Of a DNA stretch of 64,000 bases, positions 12,490 to 25,400 are shown in pieces (positions within the stretch are counted from its first letter, which is position 1; each line of letters starts with the position of its first letter). Position numbers and translations under genes: made by a program. The DNA comes from Adineta steineri. Lineage: Eukaryota; Rotifera; Eurotatoria; Adinetida; Adinetidae. Location: the NCBI GenBank assembly GCA_905250115.1, contig CAJNOI010000077.1:202635-266634 (forward strand), given 5' to 3'. A model generated the notes under the pieces. The model did not search any database, was not told the origin of the DNA, and saw nothing but the letters and a program-made list of their open reading frames with translations.

Positions 12490-14481
12490 TTATTCTTCAT
12501 TTTCTAATTGTTTATATTTCGGATTATCACTTCGTACTTGCCATGCACTCATTGGTAAACTTTGTAGATTCATTATAGTTCGATATTTCCAAATAAGCCA
12601 AATAAATCCAAGTATTGTACATATTGTTACTATAATATAATATGGGTCAATAGAAGGTCGACATGCCCCACCTAACATTCCACAATTTTTTTCTTCAGCT
12701 GCTGTTTCACATTTACCACCACCTAATGAACAAGTTTTCCATGTTAAAAAATCAGCCAAATATAAAACACCTGTAGAAGCCCAACTACTACCTAGAAAAA
12801 TAGATTTTCATTTCGTGTTTTTTCAATCTTTAAAACAAATGATTTTACCAAGATTTGATAACGTATTCAGTAATGTCATATATGTTCCACCTATTTTTGG
12901 ATCACTAACATGTGCAAAAAATGCCATTTGTGAAACAAACATATTGTATATAAATACTTGATGAATACCATATATAATAACAGCTATAAAATAATAATAC
13001 CAAGGAAATGTTTTATCATAATTTTGAAATGATGGTGTCATATAAACATAAAAAGCCATAACAAGACCAATGAGTAATCTATTAAAGACAAAAAAAGACA
13101 ATAATTTGATTTAATATTAAACAAAAAATGAAATAACCTGAATGGATGTGATTTAATAAATAAATTCAATGGTTTTGTTCCGGTTGTATATCTCGATATA
13201 TAAAATGGTAGAAAAATTTCTAATGGTATTAATGGAATAGCTAATAAAGCCAATGTATCTTTTCTAACACCACGTTCAATTAATTCTAATCCAGTCATAG
13301 AATCTACTGCAGCAAAACCTATCTAGAAGATAAGAAAATAAAAATAATAAAATACATATATTTATAAAAATCATACTTTGACTGTTAATAAAACCACTGC
13401 CATACTTCGAACGGCTGGTAAACGAAGAACTTTAAGTAGAACTCTATAGGTTTGAATAAGACCAAAATGAGGTTCACTAGGATCATATCTTTCGTCTGTT
13501 TCATGTTTTAATAAGGCAACTAATGTTGTTGACATTGTAAAAATAACACCCCAGAATACAAGAAAACCTTTAAGAAAACGAAAAATATATTTTTTATCTT
13601 TAAATGGAAAATATTCTTCGAAGAAATATTACCAGGTAATGTAATTAATCCGGTTGATTGTAATTCCATATGTAATGGTGCACGTATATAAACATTAGCA
13701 AAATCTTTTGATTCAAGTGCAAGAAAAACAACATTTCCTAGAAAGTATCCAGCTGTTTGACCAACTGAATTACATGTACTTGCCCAACCTACATTTTCTC
13801 TAAATAAATAAAATATTAATTAATTCAAATGTAAATTCTTTTTCATTATACCTAGAAAGCATTGAAAGAGCCCAACCATCGACACATATATCTTGAGTTG
13901 CAGCCAAAAATGATAAACCAAAAAATATTATTGTTAAAAGATAAATATCTATGATTGAAAGAAAAGTAAATTCTAAGTATTATTAATTCGAAATAGATAT
14001 ATATACGTGGATGTTGAGTAGCTGTCGCAGCTGCTGGTTCACGTAATATATCTTTAATATAAAATGAAAGTATTATCATAACAAATCCAATAGCATATTG
14101 CACTGGTATAAGCCAAGTTTTTCTTCTACCAAATCTTTTTGAATATAATGAATCAACAATCGGTGCCCAAAGAAGTTTAAGACTAAATGGCCAAAAAGCA
14201 AATGAAAATGTTGCCTGTTGAGACCAACTTGCACCATAAGTTTGAATTATAAGTGGAATTGATGCTGCCATACCAAGTGGTATACCTTGTAATAGATAAA
14301 GGAATAATAGTAGACCTATATTCCATTGATCTTTTTTCCAATTGTTTTGTGTTAATACAGATGGATGAATATCTAACATTTCATTATCGGATTCAGATGG
14401 AGGTGTATCACTTGTATCTCTTTCTTCAATCAATGCTTCTGTTTCGATTGGTTGACTTTCGTTACGATTTCGAACTGCCAT
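12490..14481 (-). CDS. SLC33A1: Acetyl-CoA transporter 1 (SLC33A1/AT-1)
   Basis: Seven exons in phase (14007-14481, 13852-13948, 13633-13799, 13377-13567, 13138-13322, 12849-13078, 12490-12791) encode 548 aa, matching the roughly 549-aa animal family. It imports cytosolic acetyl-CoA into the ER/Golgi lumen for protein and ganglioside acetylation. Family signatures are visible: LLYLLQGIPLGMAASIPLI-type helix 1 (here LFLYLLQGIPLGMAASIPL), FSFAFWPFSLKLLWAPIVDS, QDICVDGWALSML, STCNSVGQTAGYF, and a Cys-rich loop (CSLGGGKCETA) before the last helix. An acidic N-terminal tail precedes the first membrane span. The start is the ATG of MAVRNRNESQ; the upstream in-frame TTG is not a plausible eukaryotic start. 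It is divergently paired with ZCRB1 across about 230 bp. Confidence 0.95.
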
Positions 14482-14715
14482 TGACAAGTGATACTTTTTT
14501 TTTTAGATAGTAATCAAAACAATACAATACTTTTCACACGTCGTCATTCTATATGACTCATCAATGATATTCATTGGTTTATTTTAACGAATGTTTATTT
14601 TTATTCTTATAAATAAAAACAATATTAGAAAAAAACTAAACATGATTAGACAGAATTTTTTTGTTTTAGATGAATCATATTTTTTGATTGGATAAAGTTA
14701 AACCAGTTAGTTTTG

Positions 14716-17068
14716 ATGACTTCAGAAGAAATTAAACTTGCTCCAAGTCAATCGACTGTATATTTATCAAATATTCCATTTAATTTAACAAATAATGATA
14801 TACATAAATTATTTGATGAATTTGGCAAAGTTGTTAAGTACGATTTAATTTGACAGTTTAACGAACATAATTGCTCATTAAATTGTACATAGCTTAGAAA
14901 TATGAATTATTGTAGTTTAATAGGCTATTATTTAAATGATCAGTAGATAAAATTTATTACCAGCAAATTAAATGAAAAAGAATGTGTATATCATTCACTT
15001 CTATTTTACTATGACAACGGATGATAGGTGATATTTTTTTGTCTCTTGAGGATGTGGGTGTGACACTGTATGTGTCTCACACCCCCGAAATGAATCTGTA
15101 CAGTTTTTGTTAAAAACTATGTATGTAAGCACGTTTTCGAAATGTGTATACGATTGAAATATTGTAAATCATCACCACCAGTAGCAACGACAGTTCCAAT
15201 TAACGAAAAGAGAAAACGTGGCTGATTAGGGAAAGCTAAACGAACTCTATTATTGCAATAGTTTAATGTTCATTCTTTTTATTAGCACTAATTACTTAAG
15301 ATGTCAGCAGATTTCTATGGTCCTTTCATTACATTTCTCTTTGTTTTACTAAACTATACTTTATACGAACAAAAAATGTTTTCTACTGCTATTGATACAT
15401 AATGAACTGACTATTTATTTATTACACTGGCCAATTGATAAATCTCCATTCTAATATTGTTCAAAGAAATAAATATATAGAAGAGTTTTGAGTCCAGATT
15501 GATTTTCTATTCACGATTGCCGATTCTTTGACTATCTATTATTACTGATGTCTAAGTTTTGTGATATTACTTATAGATATTTGAAAGATAATTTTATACC
15601 GATCGAAAAGAAAATGAATATAAAACTCACGCTTACTCTCATGAAAATATTTTTCAAGGCGAACTCTTAGCCAAATATACATTTAAGTATTCACATCTAT
15701 TAGATGAGAACCAAAGTCAATAAAAAAAAGTTTTTATTAGTATTCTATCAGAAATATTGTTGTCTTATCTATTAGTGAATAGAACTGATTAAGTTCATAT
15801 CGGATAGTATACTTTTTAAGCACTGTAATTTGTATTATGACTCAATTTAATGGTTCATTCGTTTATTTAGAGTAACAATTGTTAAAGATCGTGAAACTCG
15901 TCAGAGTAAAGGTGTAGCTTTTATTCTATTTCTTTCACAAGATGAAGCTACTCGAGCAATCGAAGCATTTAATGGCAAAGAAGTATTATTATTGATAAAA
16001 AGAATTATTGATTTTTTTAAAATCTATCGATTTTAGTTAGAAGGACGAACATTAAAATGTAGTTTAGCAGTTGATAATGGTCGTACAAGAGAATTTATTC
16101 GTAAACGTGAATATCCAGATAAAACTAAATGTTTTGAATGTGGAGTAAGTAAAATAAAGATTTTCGATTACAATTTATCCTTTTTAATTTAGGAATCAGG
16201 TCATTTAAGTTATGTATGTCCAAAAAATACACTAGGTCATCGAATACCACCTGTTAAGAAACGAAAGAAAATCAAAAATAAAATAAGATCCGACTCTCCA
16301 AATGAACCGTAAATAAAAATAAGAAAAATATTTTTTTTTTGCTTTCATATGTATTCTAGAGATTCAAATGACAGCGATGATACATTAGCTTCAATTATTA
16401 TGTCTCAGGTAAACATGTAGAAATTTCCTTTTGGTACTATTGCCAATACATTTTCAATACGATGAGTTCTTGACCTTGATTTCAATGATAACATCTAGGA
16501 AATTATTGACACACTAACTTGCTTTTATTGTCTGATGGGTATCGCTGAATAAATATATTCAACAATAAAGAGTTACTCAAAGTCACTATTTGTATATCAT
16601 AATTTTAATTGATAGTTGATAGAGTCTGTTGTGAATGAGTTTTAGTGAAGAGTTAAAGACAACTATAAATTGATTAATATAAGATGATAGACAATATTGC
16701 CTAGGGTGCACTATTTCTCTATACAAATAATTGAAGAAAAACATCCGGCTTTTTCAATGCAACTATCAGTTTCTAATAGAAGAAAATCTTTTTATTGAAA
16801 CAATAAATAATGTAATACAATTTTAAAAACGGAAAATTTATTATTCAACAGATTCTAGTTATAAATAAACTTTTTGATAAAAAGTGATGAAATAGAATAG
16901 ATAATGAAGTTAAATTTCCAGTTAGAATTATTTTAACTTACTTATCTTTCTATTTTATAGGATCATCAAACAAAAACAACGACAACAATGGATACTATAC
17001 AACCTAAAAGAAAACGTTATTGTCAATCGTCATATTTCAGTGATGAAGAGGAAGAATTAATTGAATAA
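14716..17068 (+). CDS. ZCRB1: ZCRB1, RRM and CCHC zinc-knuckle protein of the U11/U12 snRNP
   Basis: Six exons (14716-14837, 15871-15982, 16037-16144, 16193-16308, 16360-16408, 16961-17068) encode 204 aa, close to the 217-aa human protein. The RRM has RNP2 [10 protein letters not shown] and RNP1 [10 protein letters not shown]; the junction KVVK/VTIVKD matches the family. The zinc knuckle [17 protein letters not shown] follows, then a Lys-rich stretch and an acidic tail ending DEEEELIE. Known role: a component of the U11/U12 di-snRNP of the minor spliceosome that removes U12-type introns. Intron 1 (14838-15870, about 1 kb) is very long for this genome and contains a stem-loop near 15056-15085; intron 5 (16409-16960) is also long. 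Its presence implies a working minor spliceosome, consistent with the U12-type intron in the TTC4 gene of this window. Confidence 0.95.
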
Positions 17069-17745
17069 AATCTAAAAATTTTGTATATATCGTCATACTG
17101 AATATGACACAAACATATGTCTTTGTTAATCAAGTTTTCACCTAAGATAATAAATCATGATGTCTATTACTATTTGATAATAAATCAAAAAAATAGATTG
17201 ATTATTTGTAATTTACTATTTTATTCTTAAGAAAAGAAAGTTCTTTACAAAATATCTAAAGACAATATGGATGTAATATTATCAAAGAAGATAATCATTG
17301 ACTGACTTCTATATATATTTAGCAATAAGTACATAATATGTAATTGGTGTTTATTTAAGTACAACTAATGATGGTGTGACATTGCTTTATTGTGTGCGGT
17401 ACATTAGAACAAAATATGTTAAAGATTTTCTCTCATTTATCAATGCATTTGTATAAATATTCTTTTATTATCCAGAGCACTATAAATGTATTGATGTGAT
17501 ATTGAGGAAGAGAGAGAGAGAGAGAAAAACGGAAGTATATTTTATGATGTTGTTAAATGATGGAGAGAGACATATTTCATGTTTCTGGTAGATGAGATTA
17601 TTATGGAAAGAAAATTGGTTCGACTGACAGGAAATAAATAATATCTCTCCTTTTCATAATCAATCATATATGAGGAATAGATAAGATTTATTTGTCAAAA
17701 GAGAAAAAAGACATTTCTCTTCGAATAATTTTATGAAACGAAACA
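17069..17745. other. Intergenic between ZCRB1 and glutamate receptor
   Basis: Contains the 3' UTR of ZCRB1 (AATAAA-like motifs near 17149 and 17180) and the upstream region of the receptor gene. A short (GA)n tract is at about 17511-17524. No gene is seen. Confidence 0.55.
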
Positions 17746-20700
17746 ATGAAAAATGTAACTATATTTATTATTGTTTTCTATTTTATTAATTCATATAAAT
17801 GCTTTGATTTACCACCTCAAATTCAAATCGGTAAATTTTCTTTTTTCTTAAATAAATATATATTTCATATTGTTCATAGGAGCTATTTTTGATACACATG
17901 ATACATTATCTCGACAAGCATTTGAATATGCTGTAGCAAAAATAAATTTACAATCTCAAATTTTAAAACGATCAAAAATTGTCGTCAATCGTATCGATAT
18001 GGTTGATGCATATCATAGTTTTTCAGCATATAAAATGGTATGTGCACAAATCGAAACTGGTATTGCTGCTTTATTTATTGGTCAACTTACACCATCATTA
18101 GAATTTATTAGTTCATTAACACGACAATTACATATTCCGTTATTTTTATCATCACCTGATCCACAAACAAAAGTTGAATACTATATAATTAACGTTTATC
18201 CACATTATACAGCAACTAGTCAGGCATTTAGTGATCTTATTAAATTTCAACAATGGGAAGAATTAGCTATAATAACTGAACGTGCTGAAAGTAAATTAAG
18301 AATAATAAAAAGTAACACTTGATATTTTTATTTTATTTTATTTTAGATTTACTTTATTTACAAGATTTACTTAAATTATCTTCCGATCAAAGTCAAATGA
18401 AAGTTACTGTAAGACAATTACGAGGTCGTCCAGGAAATAATACATGGCATCCATTACTTGAACAATTACGAGAAACAGGAATTTCAAAATTTTTAGTTGA
18501 TGTCAGAATCGATAATTTAGATGATTTTTTTAAACATGTACGAAAAAATATATTTTCTTCAAATAACTTACTTGAACTATTTAGGCAAAAGTTGTTGGAT
18601 TAGTTGGACCCTATTATGATTTTGTATTAACTTCATTAGTAATTAACAAAAATTCTTTATTTTGTATAAAATCCAGTGATTTTCTTATAGGATATTTCAG
18701 TTGTTAAATGGAGTACTATTTTATATACATTAGTCAATATAACTGGTTTACAATTTTTTGGTCGAGATGATCCAGCAGTTGATGAATTTTATGAAAAAAA
18801 TATTTTGAACGAAAATGCACCTTTGAAAGCAAATGAACGTTCATTACGAGTTAGATTTTACTTTAAATAAATATTATAATATTTACAATTGTTTTTCATA
18901 GGTATCTGCAGCATTAATTTATGATGCTGTTTATTTCTTTGCTCGTGCACTTAGTAAATTTGTTGAACAAAGTCCATTCAATATTACACCATTAACTTGT
19001 GAAGCACAAAAACCATGGGTTCATGGTTCAGCATTTGCTTTGTTTCTAAAAACTGTAAAAAGATTTGAGTATTCGAATTTTTGAGAAAAAATATTATTTT
19101 TTGATATTAGTTTGAAGCAAATGGTATAACGGGAAAAATCAAATTTGATGAAAATGGTGTACGAACTGATGTATCACTTGAAGTTGTTGATTTAGGTGCC
19201 GATGGTGTTGTTAAAGTATACATTTAAAAATTTGTTTTTTTATTCAAAAATAATACTGTTCTAGAATGGTCGATGGTCAGCAAATGCTCCTAATCGACTT
19301 GAAATTCATCGAAATTTTACAAAAGATTATGAAACAAGAAAACAGGAAATACAACATCAAAAATTAAAAATAACATCAGTTATTGTATGTTAAATGTTTG
19401 GTTTTTTTTCTTCTAATGTAAAGAATTTATTTTCCTAGGAACCACCTTATGTTATGTGGAGTGAGAAATAATTGCTTAAAAATGATTTCCGAAACCATTT
19501 TATTTTTAGATCAAAATGGTACTAATTCTACGCAAGCATTTGAAGGATTTTGTATAGATATTTTACTTGATTTAGCTGAAAGACTTAATTTTACATTTGA
19601 AATTGAAATCGTTAAAGATGCAACATTTGGAAAAAAGAATGAACAAGGAGAATGGAATGGAATTATTGGAGAATTAGTCTATCGAGTATGTAATCAAAAA
19701 ATTTTGATTTAGAAAATTAATCAAATGATTATATTAGAGAGCCGATTTAGGTCTAGCTGGATTAACGATCACGTATCAACGAGAACAGGTTGGTAATTTT
19801 TATTCGTTTGGTTATATCAAAGGAGACAGATATTTCGATTATTTTACTTACTTCTATTGATGGTAGAAAAAATATTCTCTAATCTATTCATAGATGAAAA
19901 TATTAGATTAGTTGCATGTTCTTCAGTATTTATTCTATCGAAATAAATCTAAGTCTAATGAAGGATGATTAAAACAAAATTGGACTTGTTTTTGACTGAG
20001 CTTATATGCATGTTAAATAAATCTATTTTTATTGAATATACAAGTTAAAAGTACAACAGATCAATAGATTAATTCTTATTGAATTCACACAATCACGGTT
20101 CCTGATTGCTTTCAAAAGTGCGGGGGGATAGAATTTGGCAGAAAGTCCAGAAAGTGCCGTCATATAGCTTTCGGACGCATATAATGCAGAAAATACTTAA
20201 GCTATACACTTTCTGCAGAATTTTACCCGAAAAAAAGTGTTTCTGGCGGAAGAATGGCGAAAATAGCATAAAAAACAGATTTCTGACCAAAACTTTAAAA
20301 ACTTTGGCAGAAAGACAGACAGCTTTTCGAATTTTGCGGGGGCTAGACCCCTCCCCCCTGATCAGAGTTCCTGCAGACAGTTCACGTAAAACGTGATTTC
20401 GATATTCTCTGGGCAATTTATTTGATACAATACGACTTGTCTTTTAAGAACAGCAAATCTTAATTCAATAGTAAATATGATAGACTGTTTAGCATTTTGT
20501 TGTCATGTCAAGCATACTCCAGTGTACTAATAATTCATAACTATAAGAGATGAACAACGATAAAAGTCTACGATTGTTATCACATTATAAAAAATATTCT
20601 AGGCAATTGATTTTACAAAACCATTTTTAACACTTGGCATCAATATTCTATTTAAAAAAGCTAAACGTATTAAACCAAAATTATTCGGTTTTTTTTCACC

Positions 20701-22139
20701 ACTAAGTGTTGATGTATGGCTTTATATGATTGCAGCATATTTTGGTATGTTGATTATCTTTGAATATATCTTAATTAAATTCAGTATATATTAGTTGTTA
20801 GTTTTGCTCTTTATCTGGCTGGAAGATTATCACCATTTGAATGGCGTAGTCCACATCCATGTAAACGAAATGGTGAAGTATTAGAAAATCAGTTTACATT
20901 ATTTAATTCATTTTGGTTTCTTATATGTAATATTATGCAACAAGGTTATTTATGAACAAAAATATCTCCTCCATTTTATTAATATTTGTGTTTGAAAAAA
21001 ATAGGTACAGAAATAAATCCAGTAGCACCATCAACACGTATGATGAGTTGTCTTTGGGCATTTTGTACTTTAATTCTTGTTTCATCATATACAGCTAATC
21101 TTGGTTAGTATATATGTTGGTAGTATTTCTAATAAGATATTTTTTTGTAAATATAATAGCGGCTTTTTTAACTGTTCAACGTATGCAAACGCCTATTGAA
21201 AATGCTGACGATTTAGCAGGACAAACTAAAATTAGCTATGGTGTACAACGTGGTGGTTCAACTGAAAATTTTTTTCGAGTAAAGAAAATTTTTAATAAAA
21301 TGATTATAATTCGATTTTATATTTCAATATAGGAATCTAAATTTCCAACTTATGAACGAATGTGGAATTATATGTTAGCAAATCAAGCAACTGTTAGTGT
21401 TCGATCGAGTCAAGAAGGGATTGCTAAAGTATTACAAGGCAATTATGCTTTTCTTATGGAGTATCTTATTTTTTTTTCTATATGTTATTTAATGATACAT
21501 AATTTTATTTCTTATAGATCGACAACAAGTGAATATAATATAATGAGAAATTGTGAATTAACATCGATTGGTGGTTTACTTGATTCGAAAGGTTATGGTT
21601 TTGGTGTACCGCAGAGTAAAATATTTTTTGTAAATATAATCAAAGATTTTCATTTTTGTTCATTCTCTTAGATTCACCTTATCGTGATATATTAAGTGAT
21701 ACAATCTTAAAATTACAAGATGAAGGTGTTATACAAAAATATTATAATAAATGGTGGAAAGAAGCAGCAAATATAAAATGTGATCGAGAAGATAAAAGAA
21801 AAGATTTAGCAGCAGAATTAGGTTTTGCAAATATTGGTGGAGTATTTGTTATACTTGCGGTTGGATTAGTTCTATCGATGATTGTTGCTGCAGTAGAATT
21901 TACGATTAAAATACGCAATAGAAAAGGAGGACAGGTATTATCTATTAGAATAATTTGTTTTTGACGATCTTCAATTTCTTTTTATTTCTTAGACTTCAAT
22001 ACGTAAAGAAATGGCACGTTATTTTCGTTTTGCACTCTCGAATGTAAGTGCACCAAAACGACGAACTAGTAAAACAGCGGATGATATTCCATCATTTGGC
22101 TCTGCAAATCAAGTTCATATTATAGAAAAAGATTATTAA
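17746..22139 (+). CDS. Ionotropic glutamate receptor, AMPA/kainate type
   Basis: Nineteen exons, all in phase, encode about 890 aa, the usual length: 17746-17830, 17880-18290, 18347-18537, 18585-18638, 18691-18849, 18902-19054, 19111-19215, 19265-19384, 19439-19460, 19510-19685, 19738-19788, 20603-20744, 20795-20944, 21005-21103, 21160-21278, 21333-21460, 21518-21615, 21672-21934, 21993-22139. Signal peptide [19 protein letters not shown], amino-terminal domain, then the split ligand-binding domain: [43 protein letters not shown] and FLMESTTSEY, so the Arg and Glu that hold glutamate are kept. The pore loop reads CNIMQQG, with Gln at the Q/R site, and the gate SYTANLAAFLTV is intact. The last helix lies near [18 protein letters not shown]. 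The family's usual Pro in APLTIT is Gly here. Intron 11 (814 nt) holds a GC-richer insert. It should form a glutamate-gated, Ca2+-permeable cation channel. Confidence 0.95.
20090..20402. repeat. GC-rich island in glutamate receptor intron 11, candidate inserted repeat
   Basis: About 310 bp inside a long intron whose base composition differs sharply from its AT-rich surroundings (for example GCGGGGGGATAG near 20121, GGGGGCTAGACCCC near 20338). It is open in both directions for about 100 codons, which here probably reflects composition rather than coding. Short inverted ends AATCACG (about 20091) and CGTGATT (about 20392) suggest a MITE-like insertion, but I find no convincing target duplication. 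The host intron is roughly 15 times longer than most introns of this gene, as expected after an insertion. Confidence 0.45.
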
Positions 22140-22481
22140 TCAAACAAAAGAAAAAAAAGACTTATATTGTTTTATAATAAATTTAACAAGAAAAAAAACC
22201 CACAAAAATCTTATAGATTTACAAATAGAAGACAAAATTTTGATTATTTGAGAAAAAAAACAATATCAGATCAAATGTGACTAATTATATTGCAATACAG
22301 AGATGAAAATTTAAGTGTTTCTTTTTTTTCTACACTAGCGTATATAATACAAATATTAGTCGATTACATACATATACAAAAGACTATGTCTTCATAAGAA
22401 AAAAAAACAAATTCTACATTATATTTTGATTCTCAAATTCATCATCATAAAAAACAAAGAAAGAAAAAGTTCATATTAACA
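22140..22481. other. Convergent 3' UTR region
   Basis: A 340-bp spacer between the ends of the glutamate receptor and LIM-homeodomain genes. An AATAAA on the plus strand near 22168 could serve as the receptor's polyadenylation signal. No gene is seen. Confidence 0.55.
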
Positions 22482-25400
22482 TTATGTTTCAGTAGTGTTG
22501 TTAACCGGAATTGATTCAGATGTAGTTGGTGGTGGTGGTGGGGATGATGGTTGAGAATCGTCACCAGCTTCATCGTCATCGTCTAATCCTGTTTCTCTTT
22601 CTTTAGATGGTTTTCCTTTACGTTCTTTAGATCGTCTATTTTGAAACCAAACCTTTAAAAAAATAATAAAAATTTTCGTTTTGAAAATAATGTAAGCACA
22701 CATACTTGAATAACTCGTAAACTAAGACCAGTATCAGCAACTAATTGTTCACGTTGAGCTTTATTTGGTTTTGAACATGAATCATATGCTTTACATAAAA
22801 CCTTTAATAAAAAAATATGAATACAAAAGAAGCAGTGATATTTTTTTTGTCTAAAAACTTACATCTAATTGCTGTGGTCTAATTGTTGTACGAGCACCTT
22901 TCTTTTCAGGTGCTGTAGAAGAAGATGTTGATGGAGCAGTATTCAATGATCGATCTCCATCACCCATTGAACCATCAGATTCATTACCAGACTTTCCATT
23001 TGTTGGTTGTGAATGTTGTTGATCATCGAAATCTTCACTATCTGTAGCACTCATTTGTCGTTTAGTAGGTGTAGATGTTGGTTCAGGTGTTGTAGCCATT
23101 TGTGCAATTGATTCAATCGATGGAGGAGGTTGAACTGATTCACCTTCCGTTGCTACAGGAAGATCTGTTGATGTAGATGGTACTAATGATTTCTTTTTAT
23201 TTCCTCGAGGAGTTGCTGGTTTCTTCTTTTCTCCACCTGTAGTACTTTTACTTCGTGATTTTGGTGGTCGTGTTTCAGGTACAACGATCGATGATGGTTT
23301 ATCTTCTGATGTTGATGTACTAAAAATAGAAAAACATTATTTGAAAATATGAGATTGAAAAATACAATATCATACTTGTTTAGTGGAGATCCTGTTGAAG
23401 AAGGTGTTGGTGGCATAAATGGAAATGGTTGACCTGGATTTGTTGCACCAAATGCAGGATGAAATCCATAAGGAGCTGGATAACCACCACCAAAAGCACC
23501 AGCAAATGCTGGATTAAATGCACCTTGAAATGCATTGTAAGCTGCAAAATGTGGTGCCATATTATACATAGCTGCTAATTGAGCTTGTTGAGCTTGTTGA
23601 GAATTCGGTGTTGGTGATTTACCATTTGTTGTTGATGCAGATGATGGTGGCATTGGTGGAGGCATAAATGAATTATTCATAAGACCCATTTGAGCAAAAA
23701 GATTATGTGAATGATTATTTCCATTTCCGTTTCCATTTGTTATTTTTGTTTCATCACTATCATTCGTATTACCATTTTCTGTAACATCTGCTTTTAGTTT
23801 TTTCTTCCTTTTATTTACTGGTGGTGCTGGCGGCGGTGGTGTTGATGTATTATCTTCGTCCATACCATTTTCTGGATCAATATCAACTTTAGCAGCTTTT
23901 GCTTTACTACGTGAATTAGATTTACGTGCTTTCTTTTTCGCTGGTGCTGATGTTGATGAATCATCAAGTAAATTTTGTGAGATAATTTCTTCATTATCTG
24001 TTGTATCTGATTTTTTCTTTGATGAATTCGAATTTGATTGAGTCATATCAAGTGGCATAGCTGATGGTGGAATACCAAATGGTGGACGATAGAAAGTAGC
24101 CATACCTGCCGCTGCTTGTGGTGAAAATGGTACACCTGGACCAGGTGTAACAAATGGAAATGGAAATGGATTCGTAGGTCCACTAGATGAACGTATATCA
24201 CCAAGACTTGATGGTGGTAATGTACCAAATTCAAGTAATGAAGAAAGAGCTGATGGTTTAGCTGATGAACTTGATTGACGTGGTACTTTTGGTGGAGTTA
24301 CTGGACGTGCTGGTGTACCTGGTTCAACATTAGTTGATACATCCATTTGTGAAGGACTTGATGAACGATCGAGTGAATCTGTGTCTGAAGCATTAGCTGA
24401 ATGAGATGAACGATTTGAATCAGGTATAGGTGCTGATTGCAGTTGTGTGGTAGTTATCGACGACGACGATGATGATGGTGGTGGTGGCATTGGAAGTCTT
24501 GGTTGTAAAGGAAAACCAGGTGGTAGAAATTGTGATGGAGTTGGAAATGCTGGATTGAAATTTGGAGGCATAAAACTAGGTGTTGCATCAGGTTTCATAA
24601 TCGATGATATTGACATAGGATTTGCTGCTAATCCACTCAGTAATGATAATGGTTCAGACATTTTAGCTTGTGATAAAAGTGATGGATTTGTTGCAGTTTG
24701 TGGTGGAGGTGGAGGTGGTACTGGTTGTGATGGAACTGGAACTGGAGTAGGTTCTGGTTCTGATTTTTTCTCGTTGTGATTTGTAGATGATTTATTTTTA
24801 ATAGCAGGTGAAACAGATGTCTCTTTTTCGTTATCAGGTATATTATCCTTTTAAAAAAACATTATATAATCAATACTATTTACGAAAAAAAAAGTATTTG
24901 AATACCTCATCACTAAAATCAGTATCATCTTCTTCATCATCTTCAGTTTCATCTTCATCACTTCCACTTGAAAAACTTCGTTTACGATAACGTGTTGATT
25001 TCGTTGTACGACGATTACTTGATCGTCTTTGTGCAGCTGAAGTATTATTAGATGCTCCACCTGTTGATTTCGATCTTGTTGCTGGCGAACGACCTTTTCT
25101 TTCATTAGCAGTTGTCTGTTTTTGACGAGACACTGGTGTTGTTTTTGATTTTACTGGTGAACGTTTACTACCATTACTGCTTGTACTTTGACGAACTTTT
25201 GATTGTCGACCAGTAGTTTTTGCTGGTGGCGGTGGTGGTGGTGGTGTCACTGGTGGTGGAGAATGTTCTTTAGCAGGTGATATGGATGGTTTAATTGTTG
25301 AAAGAGAAGGAAGAGAAGGTGGTGGTGGTGGTTCATCAACATCCATTGATTGTTGTTCATCAGTATGATTATTAACAGCTGTTGTACCATTTATTGATGG

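Noticed and set aside
19439..19520. Apparent stop and frame change in the ligand-binding domain of the glutamate receptor
   Set aside because: A 49-nt intron (19461-19509, GTGAGA...TTTTTAG) restores the frame and joins EPPYVMW to [14 protein letters not shown], so the gene is intact.
20093..20416. Opposite-strand open frames of about 100 codons in the receptor intron
   Set aside because: Open on both strands because of base composition; no recognisable protein and located inside an intron of an intact gene.
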